Shown here: piece after piece, positions 22,701-34,700 of the stretch
Layout of the letters: each line of letters opens with the position of its first letter
Position numbering within the stretch: position 1 is the first letter of the stretch
Assembly: GCF_001039355.2 (NCBI RefSeq)
Contig: NW_019774369.1
Coordinates: 26,776-65,423, forward strand
DNA: 38,648 nucleotides
DNA from: Lingula anatina
Taxonomy: Eukaryota > Brachiopoda > Lingulata > Lingulida > Lingulidae
Direction: 5' to 3'
Program-made: the position numbers and the translations under genes
Notes under the pieces: model-generated
What the model saw: the letters and a program-made list of their open reading frames with translations, nothing else
What the model was told of the DNA's origin: nothing
Database searches by the model: none

Positions 22701-25700
22701 TGTGCACTTAACCAAATCAATAAAAATAATATGGGCCTGTGTATCTTTAAAATAATTCAAATACTGAAGTATTCAATATCAAACCTGGAAAAATTAAAAC
22801 AAAATTCTTTTAAAAATTTTCAACTGAGTAGCTGAAATATACCACATGCTTTATTAATACCCAAGGCGTGCCTGAACTATAGTGTGCTTCTCTATGTCTT
22901 TCTGAGAAGTGTGAATGTTGAAATTATGTGCAATATATTCTATATTTATCATAACACAGTGCCTGTGGAAACTACAGCCACTATCAGACTGTTTTTAGAC
23001 TAAAACATGTATGTTTAAAACATCTTTCTATTTTTTTTCTGATTAAATCTTCCAGTGATTTCAGAGTTTGCTACTCATGCAGATCTTTTTGTAACTGTTT
23101 TCAGAGATAAATATTCCTAATGAATTCACTGGGAAGGTTTTGAACCATTAACTGTTTAAAACCAGTCCAAAGATGGCTTCTGTGCACACAACATGCTTAA
23201 TGAAGTGACAAATGAAACAAAATCATCTTCAAACTGATACTGATGTCTACATCTTAAAGACTAGCAACAGAAATTTTTCAATAAATAGGCAAGTACTCGT
23301 CGAAATACCAAATGATGTAAAATACAAAGAAAAGAGATGATCTACACTTCTCATGTTTGTAAAAATAAAATCAATATTTCAGTCAGAGAGAATATAGCAC
23401 AAGATAATAATACAAGAAACAATGTGGCAATATTCATGTGTCTTGCCATTTACAATTATATTTCCAATGTCATATATTTCACATGTCATATAACAAAAAC
23501 ACTAATATAATTTCTATTAAATGTCTTGAACATGAAATATGATGTTGTGATGAAACTAGGAAGCACAGCATCATGATTATTTACAAACATGAAAACCAGC
23601 TAATTATAGTGATCAAAAATTTTGAATCCTTTATTTGTTTTCTGAATGAAAACTTGTTCAGAATTTTGGTATGTAAGGACAAACAATATACAGCCATTCC
23701 ACGAAAAAGGGTACAATTCTGAATAATACCTGTCGCAGCTTATTTTCGGTAGTAAAAGCATCTGCAATTTTGCTTTTTTTAGCCTTTTTTAGCAGGACCC
23801 AATGTGTTCTACTTAAAAAACAACAATTAATATAGTACCACTTGCTTTGACGGGAACCCCGGGGGTCTATATGCCGCAAAAAGCACGATTTCGACGTGTC
23901 GCTTCAGTATTATAGCTGATTTGCCACAAGAAAAAGTTTATATTTTCCCGTGTTTTAGTGTTTTTAGTCCCTAACTAATTTGAATTCATGTTTCTTTTTA
24001 TCATACATGGTGATCTCTGTCGAATTTGTTGGTTAGTTACGTCACCGTCATAGTTTAATCAATGTCGCTCAGTAACCCCTAACCTCCGTAACGGTTTTTT
24101 AAGTCAATGTAAGAATAATAGAAAATGCTCNGTGGAATGGCTGTATATCTACAGTATGTATTTGTCTGTGTGTCATGTATTTTTTGTTCAAAACCACCTA
24201 ATGTATTTTAATGTGGTGAATTAAAAGTGTTACTTGAGAACCAAAATACAATTTTTACTACATCTCACATCAATGCTATGTATCTCCATTGATACATATA
24301 TAAAACTGCACTGTGTATACACCATTTTAATCAAAGAAATTAAATTCAATTTCTTCTATGATTAAAAAAAAATTTACATGTACATAGACACACACACTAC
24401 CTTGTTTGTTGATTTTTCCTTCCACTGTGAATTGGTCAACATCTTTTTCCTCTACTCGGTCTTTCCATCCCTGAGATGACTTAGCAATCTGATTGAGGCG
24501 GTCTGCAATGCTGCCTGTGTTTTCTTTGACATCAAGACCCTGGCGGGCTGGTCTGTCGCGCAGCTTGACTGGGGAGTCTTCCCCGCCGACATCTTTCCCT
24601 ATCCTCTTCTTCCATGCCTCATCGCCACTCTTCTTCAGGAAGGCAAGTCTGAAATTGAGAAAACGAGATCTTTACAAATACAAACAAAGAAGGGAAATAT
24701 TGACATGATTGAGACCTTTGTACCATGAAACAAGAAATGGATCATAATTCTGAAAACTGAATTTATTCTTGGACTGCCAGGTCCAATTTTACAAGAAAAA
24801 TCTTTCTTATTCCATGTCTTCAAGATCTGAAAGCAACAAAACAGGCAGACAGAAGTGGATGGATATTAAAATAGACTAATATGCAAGCACCACGCTCTAC
24901 ATGATGGGAGGGAGAGGACATAAAGCAATACCCAGATGGACTTTTAGATATATCTAAAAAAACTTTCTCTATTCTATACTTTTAGCACAAAATATTTTAA
25001 TAACTTTGCTTAAATTAAATTGACAACAAGAAGTAAATGCCATGTCACTGACACCACAGAATGGTGCAACTGTTAAGTGTGGTATTCCTATATGCAAGCT
25101 TCTATCTTTGTAAATGCTAGAGTAAAGAGCCAACAGCTGAAATATAACTCGACATACATGCAACAAATACAATATTAAAGCAACTGCCTTGAAAATTTGC
25201 CCTCATTAACATAAATTATGCAAGAAATGTAGATACTATCTGCATTCCATGTTTGTGCCTTACCATATGCAAATATATAAATTCAATAACAGATTTAAAA
25301 AAAAACATTCAAAAAGTAGATAATTCAAAAGCAATTTCAAACTTGAAACACAAAAAACTAAATTCCTTTCACTGAGTTTAAAAGAAAGGAGAAAAATAAC
25401 AATGCAACTCTCCGAAGTTTTAGGCAACTGGTCATTTGGGACAGCAGATCTAAGAATTCATTAGTCTTAAGTAGAAATAGTGACCAGTGACTGAATAATT
25501 TCACTAAATTTCCCAAGCCCAGTTCAAATTTGATTGGCATTTGGCAAGAGTGCAGTGTCAATGCAGGGCAAACTAGTAATCTTGGTATAAGCTAGACCAA
25601 TTTTCTGTCTAAAGAAGTCCTAGTCTAAACACACCTAAACCCCACATGTAAACTAACAACACTTGCCAGCTATCTTGGAGGCAAACATGCCCAAGTGAGT

Positions 25701-28586
25701 CAAGACAGATTTCCAAATGCAATTAAGCAAAGAATTTCACAGATTTAACCATTGATTCTTTAACTGGTGAACTGCAGTGCTTTGTCAAGTTGATCCTAAC
25801 CTTGTTTCTTTATTTCTGCTATTTTCTCTTAAGGCAACAGGCACATTTCAAGCACAGTTGTGACGACTAAGCACTGCACTACATCATTTTTCCCTCCCAA
25901 CATGCAACACAACTTAACTCAATTACATTGCTTTAGGATACAGGAAACTGAAGGATTACAATGTAGTTCCCAGTGGTGGTACAGGACAAGTAATGGCTAT
26001 ATGTCTAGAGACATAGGGCATCTTCCCAATGAAACTATTCTTCTATGTAGCTTGATCCAACTCCCCAGGGAATCTCGCTGAATGCAATCAGATTAATTGA
26101 ACGACATGCCTCCTCGAGCATATAGAAGGTGACTATTAATTTCCATAAGCTAGATCAATCTATATAGAACAATAGTTTCACTGGGAATGTACCCATAGAG
26201 CTTGCCCATAAAAATTGATGCCATGACTACTATGTGGATGCTTTAGAACAATTCAAGTATTATACTTTAATTTAGAATGGGTCAAAATAGAGACTTGTAT
26301 GAATGGTTACTTGAGCATACATACAAAACTGTCTGTACATTTAAAAAAGTAGCTACTTCTCTGACCTTTCTTTAATAGAGGAGCCGACTTTTAGACCCTC
26401 CTCCTCTTTCTCAGCTTCTTCCTTTTCAGCGTCCGTGATGGGTTGGGTTTTGTGCCGCTCCTGTGTGTAGCTTTTTATCTTTCTCTGATTCTTGGGAGAT
26501 TTCTCTGGCGTAGGTGATGATGCTCCCAAAGTATTATACCTGTGAATATAAAGAAGATGCTAAAAACATAATTATCTAGCTTAATTCAACCGAATATCTA
26601 CAAAATTCAACATTTACCAAGAAAAATACACTGAACAAATATAAAAATATATATACATAATACAAATCTAATTATCCTGGCAGAGTTAACATACTGCACA
26701 TTTTCCATTCCAAAACTTCCTGTTTTCAGGCATCACTGTATTATTTACAACCTGATAAATAAAAGATCAATGCATTTTATAGAACTGCTATGTTGTTAAC
26801 CTTGGTATGGCCAGAAGATATATAACTAACAGTCTATCTGTGTATGACTCACAGAACAGGGTTGATGGCTTCCTTATACATACCTCCAGACACAATGTAA
26901 TGAGACTACTGACACGCATACAATATTGCACTGAAAGAACTATATATTCCTATATTTGAGAAATTTTGCAACTCACTGTGGTTTTACAAGTAACGCCTTC
27001 CATGTATTCTTGGAAATGGCCTCGATGTTATCAAACAGTTATAAAACTGTTCATGTGAGCCTATAGCGCACAGCATCCAGAGTGTGTGTGTCTCCACATG
27101 TAGATATTTATTGATAATCTCTATTTGGAATTCAACACCTACATGTATAGAGACCAGCTCCTGAGACAGTAACCAGGTCCAACCACTCATGTGAATTAAT
27201 TATCACTGAAGGCTGGTGTTTTTCTTATCATACTATGCAAGTCTCGATCTGTAATAGTCTTTACACATAAAGAAAGAGACCACATACAAAATAAAATGTC
27301 TCCTCTACAAACTTACATGCTATACAACATTGACTGGGGTTAAGTTAGAAATCAGACCTCTCTCTCTCTCTTTCTCTCTCAAATGAAGATGTACAGAAAT
27401 CCTCTGACAATCTTCATCAGACAACCTTGTTTATAGAGACCATATACTTTTTACCTTGGTAGTCTGCAGCAGCTGCTGTATTTCTCTAAGCCACAGTGAA
27501 TCATTAGAACAAAAAGTCAATAGAACCACTTACTGTAGGCTCCTGACAGAATGATCTCATTTTGTGATGAGAAAGCCATTGTGATATCAAGTTGATGGAG
27601 ATAGCAGATTTTTTTGGTTTAAACAATGAACAATTAATTTCTATGTCCATTAGTTCAATAATTATCTAAGTCAATGACATCTTAATGGCAAGTAATCTGA
27701 TGTTTTCTTTCATTTTTCAATTCTCACTGACTGCCTCCCCCCCCCCTCACAAAGTGCTAAAGGATCCATAAAGCCAGTGATACACAGGCACCAAATGTAA
27801 TCAGCAAGTCTTTGAAATGGTTAAAAACAATGTTAAAAAGGAAATTGATAATATGGCATTAGTGTGTAATACAATCATGAAAGTGAAAAAAATCAGGAAA
27901 TGCACAGTTCTATACTGAAGGGTCAGGGCTGGGGGGGGGGGGGAGCAAAATACAACAGTCAAATGTGTCCGGTTTTCAAGAAACCTGGAAGACTTTCAGT
28001 GTCATCAAACAAAGGACTGATAAGCTAAGGATTTTTGACTTATAAAGGCTAGGTACTAGAACCTCTACTGTACAGAGAATGGTATGACAAAACCACCCTG
28101 CTGTGATTCAAACATCTAAATAGCAGTTTAATCAATCAAGATGTCTGATGAAACAAGTTAGTAAAATTTCCAGTCTATATACAAAGAAACCTGAAGATTA
28201 AGCCTTCCCACACCTGATTTTTGATGTAGTTAAAACAGAAAACTTACCTGATGTCTCTTCATCTCTCTCCTTAATCAATGTTAATATCATTGCAGTGACT
28301 ATTATAACTGTCAGACACCCAANGCTGTTGGTGCAGCACTTTTAAGGATGCCCCTCCCAGTCTCCAGGGTGGTTGTTTCACCCTTGGAAGACTCCTTAAG
28401 GATACTCTTCCCTTTAACATCTCTCACAGCTGTTATTTCTTTTTCAAGTTGTTTCAGAATTTGTCTGGGGTCTTCTTTGGTCGATTCTTCAGACATGGAT
28501 GACTCTCTGGATCCTAAAACACCTGGAGGTTGTGAAAAAAAAAGTATGTTATCATGTAATAAACAACATGTTTTCCTTCTAGTCCA

Positions 28587-28621
<35 letters not shown>

Positions 28622-28676
28622 TGTGTATGTATATATATATATATATTTTTTTTTTTTATATATATATATATAAAAA

Positions 28677-28765
<89 letters not shown>

Positions 28766-31700
28766 TTTTTTTTCTTGATGCCTCTTTCCATGCAAGGCCT
28801 TTTTACCTTGCTCTTCAAACACTTACAATGGTGATATCAGTTTTTCTTCTGGTGACACCACATGAACCTCAACCTGTTTTATCTTAAAATTTGTCTGAAT
28901 GCAGCTTCTGCTAGCAAATAAGGGAAATGTACCTACAATGAGCCAAAAGCTAACTGGTCTAGTGACATTTTCACAGCAACCGTAAATTACTCTCAGTCAT
29001 AGCCCTGGTCCACTGTAACACATATATAACTTCCTAAGTGTCTTTGAAACCCCTTCCTCCACTCTCCAGTGTTATAATTCACCAACAGCAACAATATGCC
29101 CACAACATTAACTGCTGTGTAATAACATGACACATAGCATCAGCTGAAATTCTTAAGCAAACCACACATTACTCACAAGTAGAGCCACCAGGGCTCCAGT
29201 CAGCAACCACTGTATAATAACTATGTTCCTGACCTAGGAGTGAGCCACATCAGTATCCTTTAGCTACTTCATTACTCCACCCAGGCCACTAGCTGCCATT
29301 TCCAGCTTCTTTCCTGTGGCAGGCAAACTGGAGCCTATAAACCCATGTATTCACTGGGATCATTTCTAGGCCAGCCTACACACACTATGGAAGAGCAGCC
29401 ACTAGTTCAATCTCTAGACTGAAAGCTGGTTTGTATTACTAAAGACCTGGGTTAGATTACCATTGATGTATTGAACTGTAAACTAGGATACTATACTGTT
29501 ACACTCAGGGCTGAGTATCCCATACAATGCTACACGGTCCCATGTTCATATGCAGTGTAAATAAATCACGGTTATAAAACTGATACAGATTTTACTAAGA
29601 GAGGCAAACATGAAATTTCATTATAATTCATCATGAAGGAATTGGACCAAATCGTCCTTTACCTTGATAAACATGTTTAACAGCATGAGCCACATGTATC
29701 AACCTGTCTCTCACCTGTCCTCCACTGAGCCAGCGTGACCTAGTTTACTCCATACAAAACCCCTTCTTAAGAAATTACTATGTTTGACGTGTTATGTAAG
29801 CAAGCTGAGGCACAAGTGCCATTATGATCTGCTTAAAGCAAATGGCATTCCTTTGCAGTAAGGGCCAGGGTATTAACAGGTTGCCCCCTATGCTATCACA
29901 ACAGGTGCTCATTAATCAATTAATATAAGTCTTTCACAGGGGTCGGCAGTTTTGACCAGTCCTGAAATGGCACTGAATTTGTCCAATTCCATGTATAACG
30001 TAAGGGTACTTACAATTCTTCTACAAGTACCCCTTCCCACATTGTCAGGCCCTGTTTATTAATCAATATAATAAGAGTAAATACAGTGCTGTTTCAGTTT
30101 CCATATGTAAGTCACCATACTAGTACTCAAAGGAATTAACTCTCAACTTGAGTAACTTAACTTTGGCCTAATCTTTCTATACAGCAAATAAACTTCCAAC
30201 CATACTCTATTCAGACTTGAAGATCAACATGTTTTCATTCAATTACGTGCAGTCAATTTACAAATAGTTCATATCAGGTATAAATGTTGATTGCACTACA
30301 GCATGCAGAATCTCTACCATGACTTAAGTTAATCAACATACCTGTTCAGATCAGTTTCAACTTAGTATTTTAACATATTTTGGGCAATTTCAGAACTTGC
30401 CTGAACAAACTATATGAGTAAGTTTTGACCCCAAGAGATGTTCACACCTCCAATATTTCCCTTTCTTGACAGCATATATTTTAAGATGAAAATAAGTCAG
30501 AACAATAAGCAACATCACAAATCAAATCAAAAAGTTTGAAAGGATTTTGCTTAAAGCACTGCACTATCATAAACTTAAAATAAATTCATCATCTCAGTAA
30601 CATTCTGACACTTTTATATACTATAATATAGTTTTCTTGAGTTGTGATGAGATAACTCAGAAGCAAATCATTTATCATTTTGAATTTAATTAGGATTTAT
30701 TTTATTACAACTGCAGGAAATCCTGTGATTATAATATCCCAAAAGATAAAGTGGAAGATAAAAATGTCAAATTTTTTCACATGCCTCTTTTTTAGTAGTA
30801 TACATACACTTACATACATGTAAGCAGCAGAAAAAGAATACCTTTGGCTTTGTTATCTGACATGGAGCTTCTTCTTGATCCAGGCTGTGAACCAGGCTGG
30901 GAATTAGGCTGGGAACTAGGCTGGGAGTTAGGCTGGGAGTTAGGCTGAGAGTTGGGCTGTGAGTTGGGGGCAGAGAGAACTGCTCCAGCGTGTTGGACCA
31001 TAATATCTCTCTGGGCACTCAATGGAAGACCTGAAGACAAAGGAGAAAAAAAGTTTACACATTTATACATTATAATGACAGTAATATTAAATCACTGCAA
31101 CTTACATGTCAATATTAATTAATTAATAGATCTGACGGACAGTGATACGATGTTTCCATTTTCATGCATCATTCTGATTAACATATTTCCATACAAGCCA
31201 ACATATGAGCCAATAACATATAATGTACATGTACAAAGTCTTTGCAGGCTTAAGTTATTCCCTACAAATATTCTTTTTAAAATCATTGCTATCATTGCTA
31301 ACAAAAAAAAAAAAAAAAAAAAAAAAAACTGCACACAGTGACAAATAAACAGGCTGAGAAGGTCCTTATAATGACTCAGATAAATTGTAATTTTAATTAA
31401 CAATGTATGGCAGAATCGTAAGTTGTTTAAAATTATTAATTGGAGATGTTATATCATATCTTGCTCTATATTTTGATATATCTCTCACCCAACAAAAGAT
31501 AATGACCTTAACATTACCTATACAAATTGAAAAACAGGACTTCTTCAAACTTAAAACTGAATGAATTCTTTCTTATTAGAGACATCCAGGCAAATAAACC
31601 TGAGGTTTGATTCTCTGTTGATGCCTATTGCTTTTTCCATCTCAAGTGTCCTTGACTGAACACACCTTGAATTTCATGGCTGAGGAACCAGAGTCGGACA

Positions 31701-34700
31701 AAACTTTTGTTGTCATTCAACCATTACTACAAGTTTCCTGCTGCATTAGGCTACGCCTATCTTGTCAAAAGAAAAGCTTTTGTTCACGTAAGCTCTCGGG
31801 GATGGCATTAGTGCGCTCCAAACGCATAATCTATTCATTATCTTCCATTTTCAATCACCCAGAAATGGAAGGACCATGAACCATAGTGACCCCCTATGAC
31901 TGAGTGAGTTGTGGTAAATGTTGCAAAGCTCCGAATTTCATGGCAGATGTAGTTTTAAATTGAACAACAAATGGTATTCACAGTGGAAGGAATTATGGTT
32001 CAGATGGTAACTATTCTAACACAATGTACACACAGAGTGGAAGGTGATTCACGTCATCCGTGTTTTTTTCTGGCGTTACTCACACTATCTTATCATTTAT
32101 TGGAATTTACAGATAAAATGTTTTCCTATTATTTACAATGAAGTAAAACCATACACCTTGAATTTACTATCAGTTCAATACGTGTAAGTGATAGGCATTC
32201 TATTTATTTAGAACACGCCAGCTGCAAAACTTGTTCTCAGTTCACTTGCTGTTAATAAATAATCCCTTCAAGCTCCAGCTTACTAACTTTATTAGTCTTG
32301 CTGGAAAATTTTCACTCTTAGGTACATGTGCATCGAGGTCAAATGAGTGCAATGTTGTTTTTTTCTGCCCCTAGCTGGTAATTACTAACAAGATAGGACT
32401 ACAGGTCTCAACATTGTAGGCTTTGATCATGTTGACCAGACACTATGCCCTCGGCCCCCAGTTTACTGTCCTGGCACACCATCTCCTGTCACTGTTATAA
32501 CAGGTGTCTTAGGGCATACTAATTAGGACAAATAAAAAACCCACCCCATGTACAACAGTGTGATGAAATGTCAGCCGCGAGGTCTGGGACCAGTACAAAA
32601 TATCCGTGTTAACTTTGTCAATTAAGATCCTTTTCACGTCCAGCAGCACAAGTTTTCTGTACTATCAATCCTTATATATGATCAATTGGGGAAAGGTGGC
32701 TACACACTTTCACAAGGCCCTATATTCTAATTGTTATCTATCTGGTTAACTGGTTGTGTTGAACACATCACTCTGTTATGTGGTGACCCTCTTCTGTAAT
32801 AACAATACTATTACGTTGTTCATCTTTCACACTGGTGTCATACAGAAAACTGTACCACGCAATATGAAAAGGGTCTATACTAAAATTTTGTCTCAGCAGT
32901 TTTAGATCCTTGTCTTTTTTGTATTGGATCTGATTCTTAAAGGTTGGTTTATTACTTTGTTAATGTTATGTTACTGCTGGTTTCTTGGACATTACTAATG
33001 AAATGCTCCTATGGAACCTGAACTTTATGATTAAAGGCAGGTTTTTTTTAGATAAGCATGCTTGATTTAACATTTACTTTACATTTACTGAGGTTTCATA
33101 CACACAGAATTAGTTAACTGGATGATTATTTCTTGTTGAATCAACTGAACTTTTTATTGTGGGAAATGATCTGCTGAAGCTGAAATAAGTTATCCCCTTC
33201 TGTTATCACAAACCACCAATTATCTTTTATTTAAAACTCCTGATAAAGCTCATCAATCTCGGAAAAAAACTACTATAAAAACATAATTTTCCTTAAAAAC
33301 AAAGAACATTTTGGCCAATTTGCTTCAGAGGTAACCAAAGAAGTACACCTAGCTGGCTGCCACGGACCACATCAAAAAGAATGTTTGCTGAAGATTGAGA
33401 GAACACTACACTGCCCTGAACAGCCAAGGGGAAAAACTCCTTCCACCATGGCCATTCACTTTGACAGATTGGCTGGTAAATGTATGAGATAACTAGCAGC
33501 CCTTTTACATGGAGTATGCTTTTGAAAAATACTGAACAACCACCCTGCTGTTTCCCATACAAATACAACATACAAAGACGTACGAAACCCAAAATGTAAT
33601 ATTTCTGATACAAAGTAAGTTTTGGAGGAAAAAGAAATAAGTGCCTAATTTGTAAAGGAAGCAGCTCCTTCCTCCTATTATACCAAAACTTGGGTCAAAT
33701 AATAGTGATGAATGGATATCCAGATGGTAAAAGGATATTATAACAACTGGAACTGTACTTACACTGGCAGGTCTACATGTCAGACTTCCTCTCTGGGCTG
33801 TGGAATCTTAGTAATTAACGGAAAATTTCTGTATTTTGGAGAAATGAGGGCTGTTATTTGCAAAGCTGCATCAGCCAGAACTCAAGTCCTGTGGGTTTTT
33901 TTTTTTTAAGGGCAATAGTGTGCGCACGTGTACATGTATAATGGGGAATATCCTTGTGTAACATTTTTCATAAATTACTAGTAATAAATCATACATTTCC
34001 TTCATTAATCCCAACATTAAATCTTGCATTGTCTCAATTAACATGAAATCATTTTGCCATCATTTTCTTGGCTCACCATTTCATTTTAAGTACCTTCACC
34101 TGTGAGGACATGACAGGTGACAAAAGGTCATGGAATTTTTTATGGCTAAGAATTATCTTTTGCCATCTTGCTGAAATAATAACCACACACTAAGCATAAC
34201 CTATGTATCAATTATCCCATGCAAGTTCAGACATAGACTATATGAATATTAGCAGCCTAAAAAACAATTCTACTTTATATTAAGACAATAATTGCAAGGT
34301 CTCTTAAATCATATATCTAAAGCCTGCTTATTTGTCATTTCAAATAAATGATATGAAAAGAGGTAATCACTGTGAAAATATTTATACCCGTATACAAACA
34401 AATTCATATTATGTATTTACCTACCAAGATAGAGTAAAGCAACAAAGATCTACTCTCCTCCACCTCCCCCCCCCCCCCCTGTAGCTGGGGACGGGGGAGG
34501 GGGGGCATATGGTATACTCTCTATTCCACTTACCAGCCAGAATTTCTGGATCTGGAGGCTTGATGAAGGTAATGGCCAAGGGTGATATCCTAGAAGTGCT
34601 GGCTTTCTCTACCTCCTCTGAAGTAACAGGCTGGAAGAGAACAGAAACTACATATATATATGTGAATATGTGTATATATAGTCACATCAGAGGGTATCAG

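Noticed and set aside
28514-28887. Several frames of repeated CV, YI and F residues
   Set aside because: These are translations of the GT/AT/T microsatellite.
31628-31879. 83-codon plus frame in a supervillin intron, also considered as an alternative first exon on the minus strand
   Set aside because: On the minus strand the only ATG frame stops within a few codons. On the plus strand no splice partners or family features are seen.
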